Origin: Rossellomorea aquimaris
GTDB lineage: Bacteria > Bacillota > Bacilli > Bacillales > Bacillaceae_B
Length of the DNA: 56,804 bases
Assembly: GCF_008180865.1 (NCBI RefSeq)
Contig: NZ_VTEX01000009.1
Span: 1 to 56,804, forward strand
Direction of reading: 5' to 3'
In this document: one piece after another, positions 20,289-29,430 of the stretch
Position numbering within the stretch: the first letter of the stretch is position 1
Layout: every line of letters starts with the position of its first letter
The notes under the pieces: generated by a model
Databases searched by the model: none
The model's input: the letters and a program-made list of their open reading frames with translations, nothing else
What the model was told of the DNA's origin: nothing
Translations under genes and position numbers: made by a program

Positions 20289-20321
20289 ATCAAGAGCCTA
20301 CTTTTGTAAGGCTCTTTTTTT
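20289..20321 (+). terminator. spoVG terminator
   Basis: AGAGCC pairs with GGCTCT around an 11-nt loop and is followed by eight T. Confidence 0.87.
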
Positions 20322-20453
20322 TGTCTTCAGAGCCTGTCATTTAAAAGTAGCGGTTCTTACGTTTTTTGTATACCCCTATTTTAATAGAGATGAAACCTAT
20401 AATTAATATTTTTTTGCATCCTAAGGTAAAAAATTTTGCAGAGATGTTTGACT

Positions 20454-20652
20454 AAGGCAAAGAGCGCCTTTTGTGCGGATTCGCCTTATGCTTGTCGCCT
20501 CTAACCAAGCCGCCTCCGCTTTTCTATGTGTCCAGCTCCGGCGGCTAGCCCCTCGAGGTCATAAGATAAATCGACCAAAAAGGCAAAGGGCGCCTTTCCG
20601 GTCAATTCATCTTATGCTTGTCGGGCCTGATCAAGCCGCCTCCGCTTTTCTA
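20454..20652 (+). repeat. Structured repeat family A, copy 2 (126-bp period)
   Basis: CTTATGCTTGTCG occurs at 20485 and 20611, again 126 bp apart. The central arm GGCGGCT (20540-20546) is complementary to AGCCGCC on both sides (20508-20514 and 20634-20640). CATAAG (20560-20565) pairs with CTTATG (20611-20616), and AAAGGC/GCCTTT hairpins lie at 20579-20597 and at the left edge. Shared words with copy 1 include CTTTTCTATGTGTCCAGCT and CTCGAGGTCATAAG. The unit sits between the spoVG terminator and the glmU promoter. Confidence 0.85.
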
Positions 20653-20683
20653 ATGACAAATATATGTACTTTTATATGAATCC

Positions 20684-20712
20684 TTGAAATGATAATGTTT
20701 TTAGGATATATT
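20684..20712 (+). promoter_or_regulatory. Probable sigma-A promoter of glmU-prs
   Basis: TTGAAA (20684-20689), a 17-bp spacer and TATATT (20707-20712) lie 34 bp before the glmU start. Confidence 0.65.
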
Positions 20713-20746
20713 CGTTATGGATAAAAAGGTTATTGGAGGACCAAAA

Positions 20747-22120
20747 ATGACAAATCGATATGCCGTTATATTAGCTGCCGGGCAAGGTACGAGAATGAAG
20801 TCGAAGCTATACAAAGTTCTTCATCCTGTGTGTGGCAAGCCGATGGTGGAACATGTGGTCGACCAAATTTCAACTCTTCATATAGAAAAGACTGTCACAA
20901 TCATCGGTCACGGTGCTGAGCTTGTGAAGTCGCATTTAGAAGGCAAGAGTGATTTTGCCCTTCAGGCTGAGCAATTAGGTACCGCTCATGCTGTTATGCA
21001 GTCTGAAGATGTGTTAGCTGATTTAGAAGGTACTACTTTAGTGGTATGTGGTGATACACCGCTCATTAAAGGAGAAACGATGGAAGCGTTAGTGAAGCAT
21101 CATGAAGGACAGGGTGCGAAAGCGACTATCTTGACTGGTCACACTGAATCTCCTGATGGATACGGACGGATCATCCGTAACCAGGAAGGCTTGGTGGAAC
21201 GCATTGTTGAACATAAGGATGCAACTGATGAAGAGCTAAGCGTGAAAGAAATTAATACCGGAACATATTGTTTCGATAATAAAGCGTTATTCGATGCCCT
21301 GAAAAAGGTTTCGAATGATAACGTACAAGGCGAGTATTACTTACCTGATGTGATTGAGATTCTTCAGACTGAAGGTGAAATCGTAAGTGCGTACCAAACA
21401 AGTGACTTTGATGAGACATTGGGTGTGAACGACCGTGTCGCACTTTCTCAAGCAGAGATTACGATGAAAAAGCGCATCAATGAATACCATATGCGTAATG
21501 GTGTTACGATAAAGGATCCAAACAATACGTATATTGATGCCGATGTGACGATTGGCCGAGATACGGTTATCCTTCCAGGTACGGTTCTTAAGGGCGACAC
21601 TTCAATTGGTGAAGATGCTATGATCGGACCAAATTCTGAGGTGAAGGATTGTCAGATCGGTGACCGAACAGTTGTGAAGCAATCTGTTGCTCATGACAGC
21701 TCGATCGGTTCGGATGTTCATATTGGGCCATTTGCTCACATTCGTCCGGCTTCTACCATTGAAGATGAAGTTAAGATTGGTAACTTCGTTGAAATTAAGA
21801 AGGCTTCTTTCGGTAAAGCAAGTAAAGCATCCCACTTAAGCTACATTGGAGATGCAGAGGTTGGAAGTGACGTCAACATTGGATGTGGATCGATCACGGT
21901 GAACTATGATGGAAAGAATAAGCACATGACAAAGATTGAAGATGGTGTATTTGTAGGCTGTAATTCAAATCTGGTCGCGCCTGTTAAAGTAGGAAAAGGT
22001 GCATACATTGCTGCTGGTTCTACGATTACTGAGGATGTTCCAGGAGAGTCTCTTTCGATTGCAAGAGCTCGCCAGGTAAATAAAGAAAATTACGTACAAA
22101 ATCTAAATCATAAGAAATAA
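20747..22120 (+). CDS. glmU: Bifunctional GlmU (N-acetyltransferase / UDP-GlcNAc pyrophosphorylase)
   Basis: Makes UDP-N-acetylglucosamine for cell-wall synthesis: a C-terminal acetyltransferase acts on glucosamine-1-phosphate and an N-terminal uridylyltransferase then adds UMP. The 457-residue protein has [12 protein letters not shown] at 9-20 and a hexapeptide-repeat left-handed beta-helix from about residue 250 ([33 protein letters not shown]). The frame starts at ATG 20717, but GGAGGA at 20735-20740 points to ATG 20747. prs follows after 13 bp. Confidence 0.97.
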   Translation: MTNRYAVILAAGQGTRMKSKLYKVLHPVCGKPMVEHVVDQISTLHIEKTVTIIGHGAELVKSHLEGKSDFALQAEQLGTAHAVMQSEDVLADLEGTTLVVCGDTPLIKGETMEALVKHHEGQGAKATILTGHTESPDGYGRIIRNQEGLVERIVEHKDATDEELSVKEINTGTYCFDNKALFDALKKVSNDNVQGEYYLPDVIEILQTEGEIVSAYQTSDFDETLGVNDRVALSQAEITMKKRINEYHMRNGVTIKDPNNTYIDADVTIGRDTVILPGTVLKGDTSIGEDAMIGPNSEVKDCQIGDRTVVKQSVAHDSSIGSDVHIGPFAHIRPASTIEDEVKIGNFVEIKKASFGKASKASHLSYIGDAEVGSDVNIGCGSITVNYDGKNKHMTKIEDGVFVGCNSNLVAPVKVGKGAYIAAGSTITEDVPGESLSIARARQVNKENYVQNLNHKK

Positions 22121-22133
22121 TTGGAGGTCCACA

Positions 22134-23093
22134 ATGCCAAACTCTTATATTAATTCCAAATTAAAAATTTTCTCCCTTAATTCAAACTACCATCTTGCAA
22201 AGGAAATTGCGGATGAAGTAGGAGTTGAATTAGGGAAATCTTCTGTTAAGCGTTTTAGTGACGGTGAAATCCAGATTAACATTGAAGAAAGTATCCGTGG
22301 TTGTGATGTATTCGTCATTCAGTCTACTTGTCAGCCTGTAAACGAAAACCTGATGGAGCTTCTTATTATGGTAGATGCGTTGAAACGTGCTTCTGCTAAA
22401 ACGATTAACATTGTTATGCCTTATTATGGTTATGCCCGTCAGGACCGTAAAGCGAGAGCACGTGAGCCTATCACGGCTAAATTAGTGGCAAACCTGTTGG
22501 AAACAGCCGGTGCTACCCGCGTAATCACACTGGACCTGCATGCTCCTCAGATTCAAGGCTTCTTTGATATCCTGATCGATCACCTGATGGGTGTTCCTAT
22601 CTTAGCGGATTACTTTGAAGAAAGAGGATTCAATAACGAAGACCTTGTCATTGTATCTCCGGACCACGGAGGAGTGACAAGAGCCCGTAAGCTGGCGGAA
22701 CGCCTGAAAGCGCCGATTGCCATCATTGATAAACGCCGTCCTAAACCGAACGTTGCGGAGGTCATGAACATCGTTGGTAATATTGATGGTAAAATCGCCA
22801 TCTTGATCGATGATATCATTGATACTGCCGGTACGATCACGCTTGCAGCCAATGCCTTGGTGGAAAACGGTGCGAAAGAAGTATTCGCGTGCTGTACGCA
22901 TCCGGTTCTTTCTGGACCTGCGATTGAGCGAATCGAAAATTCAAATATTAAAGAGCTGGTTGTAACGAACTCTATTCCATTAGGTGAAGAGAAAATGATC
23001 AGTAAAGTGAAGTCGCTGTCAGTTGCTCCACTAATCAGTGAAGCCATCATCCGTGTCTACGAACAACAATCTGTCAGCACGCTGTTTGATTAA
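22134..23093 (+). CDS. prs: Ribose-phosphate pyrophosphokinase (PRPP synthase)
   Basis: Makes PRPP from ribose-5-phosphate and ATP, feeding purine, pyrimidine, histidine, tryptophan and NAD synthesis. The 319-residue class I enzyme has the flexible-loop [17 protein letters not shown] block (about 101-117), [18 protein letters not shown] and the PRPP-binding DDIIDTAGT at about 225-233. TTGGAGG precedes ATG 22134 and it is cotranscribed with glmU. In B. subtilis ctc is downstream; here two repeat elements and a separate sigma-B promoter intervene. Confidence 0.98.
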   Translation: MPNSYINSKLKIFSLNSNYHLAKEIADEVGVELGKSSVKRFSDGEIQINIEESIRGCDVFVIQSTCQPVNENLMELLIMVDALKRASAKTINIVMPYYGYARQDRKARAREPITAKLVANLLETAGATRVITLDLHAPQIQGFFDILIDHLMGVPILADYFEERGFNNEDLVIVSPDHGGVTRARKLAERLKAPIAIIDKRRPKPNVAEVMNIVGNIDGKIAILIDDIIDTAGTITLAANALVENGAKEVFACCTHPVLSGPAIERIENSNIKELVVTNSIPLGEEKMISKVKSLSVAPLISEAIIRVYEQQSVSTLFD

Positions 23094-23121
23094 GAATTAA
23101 TATATGTAGTTTGTGCATATC

Positions 23122-23157
23122 AAGAAGAGCCTGTCCTTATTTAGGGCAGGCTTTTCT
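23122..23157 (+). terminator. glmU-prs terminator
   Basis: AAGAGCCTGTCC pairs with GGGCAGGCTTTT (7-nt loop, minor mismatch), with a T-rich end. Confidence 0.82.
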
Positions 23158-23218
23158 GTTATTCTTCGTTTAGACTCTTTTCGCAAAGTTTGTGGTTATC
23201 TTAAGGAAGAATGTAGTA

Positions 23219-23346
23219 GTTGATTTCCGCTACAGGATGCTCGCTTTCCGCGGGGCGTGAGTTGAGCCTCCTCGGGCTTTGCCCTGTGGGGTCTCAACTT
23301 TCCCGCTATTCCCGCAGGAGTCGAACATCCTTCCGCTCCAATCAAC
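23219..23346 (-). repeat. Stem-loop repeat family B, copy 1
   Basis: Read on the - strand it has the family order ACTCCTGCGGGAA, inner arm, GGGC-aaa-GCCC tip, GAGGAGG, inner arm, CCCCGCGGAAAGC. Outer arms are GTTGATT/AATCAAC (23219-23225 with 23340-23346) and AGGATG/CATCCT. The inner arm is GTTGAG/CTCAAC (23261-23266 with 23293-23298). It lies in inverted orientation to copy 2, 166 bp away. Confidence 0.82.
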
Positions 23347-23512
23347 TTTCTGAGCATAAATCCTCATTAGAATGAGAGAAAAACAAGACTTTTAGAAAGC
23401 AACCTCATATCAAGTGAGTAAAGATAGATCTCCTTTTGAGAAAGAAGCATTCTGTTTTCTAGTTACATTGTTTTTCTCGCACACCTTAAGCTCTGTAACG
23501 AAAAATCTCTTA

Positions 23513-23635
23513 AAGATGGTGAGGGGAACTGCGTAGACTCCTGCGGAAGTACGGACGTGCCGAGACCCCGGAAGCGAAGCTGAGGAGGCTCGGCCGAACG
23601 TCCGCGGAAAGCGGAGCAGTTCCCCTCACCATCTT
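23513..23635 (+). repeat. Stem-loop repeat family B, copy 2
   Basis: The outer arms are a perfect 20-bp inverted repeat (23513-23532 with 23616-23635). Inside are GACTCCTGCGG, the arm GGACGT (23553-23558) and CCGAG pairing with CTCGG and ACGTCC (23598-23603), a small AGC-gaa-GCT tip, GAGGAGGCTC and CCGCGGAAAGC. The long perfect outer stem differs in sequence from those of the other copies. Confidence 0.85.
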
Positions 23636-23770
23636 CCACATACTAATTGACAGAGCTCAAGCAGACCTTATGTTAAAAAGCAACAATCTGTATAAAAAGG
23701 GCCTTCTTCTAAAACAGCTATCTGACAACCTTCCATAAGCACCCTTCCCGTCATAAATTGATTTTTCTAT

Positions 23771-23796
23771 GTTTATTTCAAATCACATTAGGGTAA
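23771..23796 (+). promoter_or_regulatory. Sigma-B promoter of ctc
   Basis: GTTTAT (23771-23776), a 14-bp spacer and GGGTAA (23791-23796) match the sigma-B consensus GTTTAA-N12/14-GGGTAT closely. B. subtilis ctc is a classic sigma-B general-stress gene, so the site agrees with the gene identity. Confidence 0.85.
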
Positions 23797-23853
23797 TTAC
23801 TATATATAGAACTTTAACTAACATAACAGATTAGGGAAGGTGTTGGATTAGAC

Positions 23854-24507
23854 ATGGCAACTGAATTAAAAGCAAATACCAGAAAAGATTTTAAACGCTC
23901 ATCATTAACAAAGCTGAGACACGAAGGGAATATCCCTGGAGTCGTGTACGGCTACAAAGCAGATAATACACCAATTATGGTAGATGCCATTACGTTTATT
24001 AAAACGATTCGTGAAGTAGGAAGAAACGGAATTATTTCCTTGAATGTAGATGGTAATAAACAAAATGTCATTTTAAGTGACTATCAGCAGGACCACTTGA
24101 AGGATGCCGTTACTCACGTAGATTTCCTTGCCGTTAATATGTCACAGGAAATCGATGCGGATGTTCGTATTGAGCTTGTAGGAGAAGCGGCAGGAGTGAA
24201 GGACGGCGGAGTACTACAGCAGCCCCTGCATGAGGTTTCTGTAACAGCTAAACCTAAAGATATACCGGAATCAATCGAAGTTGATATTGCAGAACTTCAA
24301 GTTGGAGAAACGGTAACGATCGGTGATATCCGTGACAAATACAGTGTCACTCTTAATGAAGAGGACGACCGTACAATTGCTTCCATTCTTGCACCACGAC
24401 AGGAAGAAGAAATTGATAGCGGTGAAGAGCAGGAAGCTGGTACCCCTGAGAATGAAGAAGGAAGAGAATCAGAGGCCAGTGAAGAAAGTGAATCAAAGGA
24501 AGAATAA
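23854..24507 (+). CDS. ctc: General stress protein Ctc (ribosomal protein bL25)
   Basis: A 217-residue L25/TL5-type protein that binds 5S rRNA in the 50S subunit under stress. The N-terminal L25 domain (about 1-90) includes TRKDFKRSSLTKLRHEGNIPGVVYG split over residues 9-33; the TL5 beta domain follows (to about 182). The last 35 residues are a highly acidic Glu/Ser tail. GAAGGTG precedes ATG 23854. A sigma-B promoter lies 57 bp upstream and a terminator separates it from pth. Confidence 0.96.
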   Translation: MATELKANTRKDFKRSSLTKLRHEGNIPGVVYGYKADNTPIMVDAITFIKTIREVGRNGIISLNVDGNKQNVILSDYQQDHLKDAVTHVDFLAVNMSQEIDADVRIELVGEAAGVKDGGVLQQPLHEVSVTAKPKDIPESIEVDIAELQVGETVTIGDIRDKYSVTLNEEDDRTIASILAPRQEEEIDSGEEQEAGTPENEEGRESEASEESESKEE

Positions 24508-24523
24508 AAATCAATATTTTTTG

Positions 24524-24553
24524 GCGTAACCTTTTGCAGGTTGCGCTTTTTAC
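24524..24553 (+). terminator. ctc terminator
   Basis: GCGTAACC pairs with GGTTGCGC (one U-G pair, 7-nt loop), followed by TTTTTA. Confidence 0.85.
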
Positions 24554-24591
24554 GTTATTCTAGAGGTATAAGGTCAGAAGAGGTGTTAGAC

Positions 24592-25149
24592 ATGAAATTA
24601 ATCGTTGGACTAGGAAACCCGGGATCACAATATGAGAAGACACGTCATAATATCGGGTTTGTTATTATAGATGCTTTAGCAGATCGACTGGGAGTTTCAT
24701 TGAATCAGTCAAAGTTCAAAGGGGTATATGGGACCTACCATTATAAAGGGGAAAAAATCGTTTTATTAAAGCCGCTTACCTATATGAATTTGTCTGGGGA
24801 AAGCATTGTTCCGCTAATGGATTATTTTAATATTGAAGATGAAGATTTGCTTGTTATTTATGATGATTTGGATTTACCTGTAGGAAAGATAAGGTTGAGG
24901 CAAAAGGGAAGTGCCGGCGGGCATAATGGAATAAAATCAACCATCGCTCATTTGGGCTCTCAAAACTTCAATCGCCTTAGAATAGGAATTGATCGGCCTG
25001 TAAACGGTATGAGTGTCCCGGATTATGTTCTTGGAAGGTTTAGTAAGGAAGATCAAGGAGAGTTGGATAAAGTCATCTCTGCTAGTGTGGAAGCATGTGA
25101 AACATGGTTTGATAAACCTTTCCTTGAAGTGATGAATAAATTCAACTAA
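24592..25149 (+). CDS. pth: Peptidyl-tRNA hydrolase (SpoVC)
   Basis: Recycles peptidyl-tRNA released from stalled ribosomes. The 185-residue protein has [19 protein letters not shown] at the N-terminus, with catalytic H19 and N9, the D-containing YDDLDLPVG block (about 90-98) and GGHNGIKS. The frame opens far upstream at 24541, inside the ctc terminator, but GAGGTG plus ATG 24592 gives the normal family start. In Bacillus this gene is spoVC; a hypomorphic allele blocks sporulation. It precedes fin as expected. Confidence 0.97.
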   Translation: MKLIVGLGNPGSQYEKTRHNIGFVIIDALADRLGVSLNQSKFKGVYGTYHYKGEKIVLLKPLTYMNLSGESIVPLMDYFNIEDEDLLVIYDDLDLPVGKIRLRQKGSAGGHNGIKSTIAHLGSQNFNRLRIGIDRPVNGMSVPDYVLGRFSKEDQGELDKVISASVEACETWFDKPFLEVMNKFN

Positions 25150-25214
25150 CGAATTCATATACTACATTTCGAGGACTGAAAATCTTGGTGACCTTCCATC
25201 ATTCCTGTGAAGAG

Positions 25215-25245
25215 TGAATAACTCCCCTCTAACAGGTTCATACTA
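25215..25245 (+). promoter_or_regulatory. Sigma-F/sigma-G promoter of fin
   Basis: A perfect TGAATA (25215-25220), an 18-bp spacer and a perfect CATACTA (25239-25245), preceded by GGTT, fit the forespore sigma-G consensus and are also compatible with sigma-F. It lies 30 bp before fin, which B. subtilis transcribes in the forespore. Confidence 0.87.
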
Positions 25246-25275
25246 AATGTATAAATGTGTATGGAGGGAAATGGT

Positions 25276-25506
25276 ATGGCGATCCATTATCAGTGTCGAC
25301 ATTGTGGTACAAATGTTGGAACACTTTCAAACGTATCTGTCCATTCAGAGCAGCTCGGGATTCATACGCTGTCAGATGAAGAACGGTTACACATGGTTCA
25401 GTATCAGGACAACGGAGATATCCAAGTGAAGACCATCTGTGAAGATTGTCAGGAGAGTCTGGAGAAAAACCCTGACTATCATCAATTAGATCATATCATT
25501 CAGTAA
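25276..25506 (+). CDS. fin: Fin, anti-sigma-F factor
   Basis: A 76-residue protein equal in length to B. subtilis Fin (YabK), which binds RNA polymerase to shut off sigma-F and allow the switch to sigma-G. Two zinc knuckles, C7-x2-C10 and C55-x2-C58, are the family signature. The frame opens at 25255, but GGAGGG at 25263-25268 selects ATG 25276 (MAIHYQCRHCG). A strong forespore promoter precedes it, and a terminator follows before mfd. With csfB, this window encodes two zinc-binding controls of forespore sigma factors. Confidence 0.95.
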   Translation: MAIHYQCRHCGTNVGTLSNVSVHSEQLGIHTLSDEERLHMVQYQDNGDIQVKTICEDCQESLEKNPDYHQLDHIIQ

Positions 25507-25510
25507 GAAC

Positions 25511-25537
25511 GCTTTGGTGGAGAACCAAAGCATTTTT
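25511..25537 (+). terminator. fin terminator
   Basis: A perfect 8-9 bp stem, GCTTTGGT with ACCAAAGC, has a short loop and is followed by ATTTTT. Confidence 0.87.
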
Positions 25538-25588
25538 CTGTTTACAGTTGAGATTATATAGAAAGATCCAAAGGGGAGGAGCGTACAC

Positions 25589-28500
25589 TTGAAAGGTATT
25601 TTAAAACAGGTTCACCAAAGTGAAGAAATTCAGTCCATCATCGCTGGAGTGGAGGAGCAATTATCGGAACAGCTTGTCGCAGGATTGTCCGGCTCATCCC
25701 GAACAGCTTATATAGCGGATGTCTATTTACAAACGAATAAATCCACCATAGTGGTCACGCATAATTTGTTTCAAGCCCAGAAAGTCTATGACGATCTCAT
25801 TCAGTTTCTATCCGAGGATGAAGTATATTTATATTCTGCTAATGAGTTAATCGCAGCCGAATTAAGTGTGGCTAGTCCGGAACTGAGAGCTCAACGTATC
25901 GAAGTGTTGAATAAGCTTTCTCAGAATCATTCGGGTGTATATATCGTTCCAGTCGCAGGATTAAGAAAGATCCTTCCTCCGAAATCCATGTGGGAAACGA
26001 ATCAAATCCGTTTTAAAACGGGAGAAGATATCGATCTGGATGAAGTATTAAATCAATTGGTTCAAATGGGCTATCAGAGGACGGGAATGGTCAATACACC
26101 TGGTGAATTCAGCCTTCGCGGGGGAATCGTTGATATATTCCCATTAACGTCCCAGAATCCTGTCCGTATCGAATTATTCGATACCGAAATTGATTCTATT
26201 CGCATTTTTTCAGTTGAGGACCAGCGTTCGATTGATAAACTTAACGCTATGGAAATAGGACCAGCCACAGAGGTCTTATTGAGCTATGAGAACATCGAAA
26301 GGCTCATCCGCGAAATTGAAGCTGGACTTTCAGCCAGTTTAAAGAAGGTGAAAGCTGCAGCTGTAAAGGAAAAGATGACTGAGTACATAGGTCATGAGGT
26401 TGATCAGCTTGAAAACGGACAAGTTCCTGAGCAAATTTTCAAGTACTTGTCCCTGGCGTATGACCATCCTAGTAGTTTGCTAGATTATTTACCTGAAGAC
26501 GGAGTCATTTTCTTTGACGAATTCAGTCGTGTACAGGAAATGAGTGAGTCCATTGAGAAAGAGGAAGCAGAGTGGTATACCTCGTTGCTGCAAGAAGGAC
26601 AGATCATCCATGATGTACCTGTATCCCATGCGTTTTCTGGGTTGATTAATAACACGAAGCTGCCAAAGGTGTACTTTTCTCTTTTCCTGCGTCATATTCC
26701 CAGTACTAGCCCGCAGAATATCTTTAATGTTTCTACAAAGCCTATGCAGAATTTCCATGGGCAGATGAATGTTTTAAAAGCAGAATTGGACCGCTGGAAA
26801 AAAGGAAAATATACCGTTGTTTTACTGGGACCGGATGAAGAACGGGTAAAGAAGCTTCAAAGGGTACTGGACGATTATAAAATTGAAATCGCCTTTGTGG
26901 AAGATGGGGATAAGCTGCTGCCGGGCACGATCCAAATGATCAACGGCAGCCTGACGAACGGATTTGAACTTCCCCTTCAGAAACTTGCCGTTATTACAGA
27001 AGAGGAACTATTCAATAAGAAAACCCAAAAGAAGCCCAGAAGGCAAAAGCTTTCAAACGCTGAGAGAATCAAAAGCTATTCTGAGCTGAAAGTGGGGGAC
27101 CATGTGGTTCATGTGAATCACGGAATAGGTAAATTCCTTGGGATTGAAACCTTGGAGATCAATGGTGTTCACAAAGACTATCTCCATGTGAAATATCAGG
27201 GAAATGACAAGCTCTATGTTCCGGTTGATCAAATTGAACTTGTCCAAAAATACGTCGCTTCAGAGAATAAGGATCCAAAGCTTTATAAGCTGGGCGGAAG
27301 TGAATGGAAGAAGGTCAAGTCGAAGGTTCAATCCTCTGTTCAGGATATAGCAGATGATCTCATTAAGCTCTATGCTGAAAGGGAAGCGGCAAAAGGCTAT
27401 GCATTTTCCCCCGATGGTGACATGCAAAGAGAGTTTGAAATGGTGTTTCCATACGAAGAAACCGATGACCAGCTGCGATCTGTAAGTGAAATTAAGCAGG
27501 ATATGGAAAGAGAACGGCCGATGGACCGGTTATTATGTGGAGACGTAGGTTATGGAAAAACAGAAGTGGCCATTCGGGCAGCCTTCAAAGCCATTGCCGA
27601 TGGAAAGCAGGTCGCTATTCTCGTGCCGACCACCATCCTTGCTCAGCAGCATTATGAAACAATCAAGGAACGTTTTCAGGACTTCCCCGTTGAAATCGGA
27701 TTATTAAGTCGTTTCAGAACACGAAAGCAGCAGCAGGAAACGACGAAGGGTCTTAAGAACGGAACCGTGGATATCGTAGTGGGGACTCACCGCCTTCTTT
27801 CCAAAGACATTCAATACAGGGACATCGGATTATTGATCATCGATGAGGAACAGCGATTTGGAGTCACTCACAAAGAAAAAATCAAACAATTAAAAACGAA
27901 TATTGATGTGTTGACCTTAACGGCTACACCGATTCCACGGACTCTCCATATGTCGATGCTTGGAGTAAGGGATCTATCTGTCATTGAAACACCGCCGGAG
28001 AATCGATTCCCGGTTCAAACATATGTAATGGAATACAATGGTGCTTTGATCAAAGAAGCCATTGAAAGAGAAATGGCCAGGAACGGTCAGGTGTATTTCC
28101 TATACAATCGAGTAGAGGATATTGAAAGAAAAGCGGACGAAATTTCCATGCTTGTGCCGGATGCGAGAATTGCCTATGCACACGGACAAATGAGTGAAAA
28201 CGAGCTCGAAGCCGTGATCTTAAGCTTCCTTGCTGGTGAGTATGATGTACTGGTCACTACGACGATCATTGAGACAGGTGTGGATATACCGAACGTGAAC
28301 ACATTGATTGTCTTTGATGCCGATCGGATGGGCTTATCTCAACTCTATCAATTAAGAGGAAGGGTTGGACGCTCGAACAGGGTGGCCTATGCCTATTTCA
28401 CCTATCGTAAAGATAAGGTGCTGACGGAAGTCGCCGAAAAACGATTGCAAGCGATAAAAGAATTTACTGAGCTCGGTTCAGGATTCAAGATTGCCATGCG

Positions 28501-29119
28501 TGACCTGACGATCCGTGGTGCAGGTAATCTTCTGGGAGCACAGCAGCACGGCTTTATTGATTCAGTCGGATTTGACTTGTACTCTCAAATGCTGAAAGAA
28601 GCCATCGAAGAGCGCAAAGGAGATCTTCCGAAACAGCCGGAGTCAAGCTTTGAAGTGGATATCGAAATCGATGCCTATATTCCGGATGACTATATTAAAG
28701 ATGGTCATCAAAAGATCGAAATGTATAAACGATTCCGCTCTCTCTCTTCGCTTCCTGAAATCGAAGAGCTGGAAGAAGAAATCCTTGACCGCTTCGGGGA
28801 ATATCCAGAGGAAGTAGGCTATCTATTCTTAATCTCTGAAATGAAAATATACGCCAAAAATACAAAGCTTGAATCCATTAAGCAGGACAAGAAATCAGTG
28901 AACATCTTTATGTCGCTGGAAGGAACGGCGCAGATCGACGGATCCAAGGTCTTTAACTTATGCAACAAACACGGCCGGGCTGTGGGCCTCGGAATGGAAG
29001 GATCTAAGCTTAAAATATCGATTAATACCTCACGCCTGGAATCATCCAAGTGGTTTAATATGGCTTATGACATCATTAAGCATTTAGATGAAGCGTTAAA
29101 AGTAGAAGAAAACGCCTGA
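25589..29119 (+). CDS. mfd: Transcription-repair coupling factor Mfd
   Basis: A 1176-residue superfamily 2 translocase that removes RNA polymerase stalled at DNA lesions and recruits UvrA. Parts in order: UvrB-like N-terminal domains (1 to about 350), the RNA-polymerase-interacting domain around LKVGDHVVHVNHGIGKFLG (about 500), Walker A GDVGYGKTE at 651-659, DEEQ box at 752-755, motif VI RGRVGR and a C-terminal autoinhibitory TRCF domain. Length equals B. subtilis Mfd (1177). The start is TTG 25589 after GGGGAGGA, 8 bp away. It also influences mutagenesis and recombination. Confidence 0.98.
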   Translation: MKGILKQVHQSEEIQSIIAGVEEQLSEQLVAGLSGSSRTAYIADVYLQTNKSTIVVTHNLFQAQKVYDDLIQFLSEDEVYLYSANELIAAELSVASPELRAQRIEVLNKLSQNHSGVYIVPVAGLRKILPPKSMWETNQIRFKTGEDIDLDEVLNQLVQMGYQRTGMVNTPGEFSLRGGIVDIFPLTSQNPVRIELFDTEIDSIRIFSVEDQRSIDKLNAMEIGPATEVLLSYENIERLIREIEAGLSASLKKVKAAAVKEKMTEYIGHEVDQLENGQVPEQIFKYLSLAYDHPSSLLDYLPEDGVIFFDEFSRVQEMSESIEKEEAEWYTSLLQEGQIIHDVPVSHAFSGLINNTKLPKVYFSLFLRHIPSTSPQNIFNVSTKPMQNFHGQMNVLKAELDRWKKGKYTVVLLGPDEERVKKLQRVLDDYKIEIAFVEDGDKLLPGTIQMINGSLTNGFELPLQKLAVITEEELFNKKTQKKPRRQKLSNAERIKSYSELKVGDHVVHVNHGIGKFLGIETLEINGVHKDYLHVKYQGNDKLYVPVDQIELVQKYVASENKDPKLYKLGGSEWKKVKSKVQSSVQDIADDLIKLYAEREAAKGYAFSPDGDMQREFEMVFPYEETDDQLRSVSEIKQDMERERPMDRLLCGDVGYGKTEVAIRAAFKAIADGKQVAILVPTTILAQQHYETIKERFQDFPVEIGLLSRFRTRKQQQETTKGLKNGTVDIVVGTHRLLSKDIQYRDIGLLIIDEEQRFGVTHKEKIKQLKTNIDVLTLTATPIPRTLHMSMLGVRDLSVIETPPENRFPVQTYVMEYNGALIKEAIEREMARNGQVYFLYNRVEDIERKADEISMLVPDARIAYAHGQMSENELEAVILSFLAGEYDVLVTTTIIETGVDIPNVNTLIVFDADRMGLSQLYQLRGRVGRSNRVAYAYFTYRKDKVLTEVAEKRLQAIKEFTELGSGFKIAMRDLTIRGAGNLLGAQQHGFIDSVGFDLYSQMLKEAIEERKGDLPKQPESSFEVDIEIDAYIPDDYIKDGHQKIEMYKRFRSLSSLPEIEELEEEILDRFGEYPEEVGYLFLISEMKIYAKNTKLESIKQDKKSVNIFMSLEGTAQIDGSKVFNLCNKHGRAVGLGMEGSKLKISINTSRLESSKWFNMAYDIIKHLDEALKVEENA

Positions 29120-29140
29120 TAATGATAAAAACTTCATATG

Positions 29141-29416
29141 CTTTCATCAGATGAAATACGGAAATTCTTACCTTCGTTATAATACTGTAACCAAAATGTA
29201 AACGCGCTGTTTGTTTTACTTTACTATGATAAGGGTATTAGTATTTATGCAGCTGCCAAGAATGGAAAAAGATATCTGCATTAGAATTTTAGTGAAATTA
29301 CAGAAAAAATAACTGAATGTGTATAGAACTTCTAAGTTGTAAGATACTAAACTCAACAATGGTAAAGTATTCAATAACAAGTTGGTACATTGCCAAATAA
29401 AATCATCTGATGAAAG
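29141..29416. repeat. 14-bp inverted repeat bracketing the mfd-spoVT spacer
   Basis: CTTTCATCAGATGA (29141-29154) recurs as its exact reverse complement TCATCTGATGAAAG (29403-29416). The right copy abuts the spoVT ribosome site. The 250 bp between hold the candidate sigma-G promoter and nothing else that I recognise. Confidence 0.6.
29320..29349 (+). promoter_or_regulatory. Probable sigma-G promoter of spoVT
   Basis: TGTATA (29320-29325), a 17-bp spacer and GATACTA (29343-29349) give 5/6 and 6/7 matches to the sigma-G consensus TGAATA/CATACTA. spoVT is a forespore sigma-G-dependent gene in B. subtilis. Confidence 0.68.
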
Positions 29417-29430
29417 TGAGGCAACTATAG

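Noticed and set aside
20473..20679. 68-codon + strand frame
   Set aside because: It lies wholly in repeat family A with no ribosome site.
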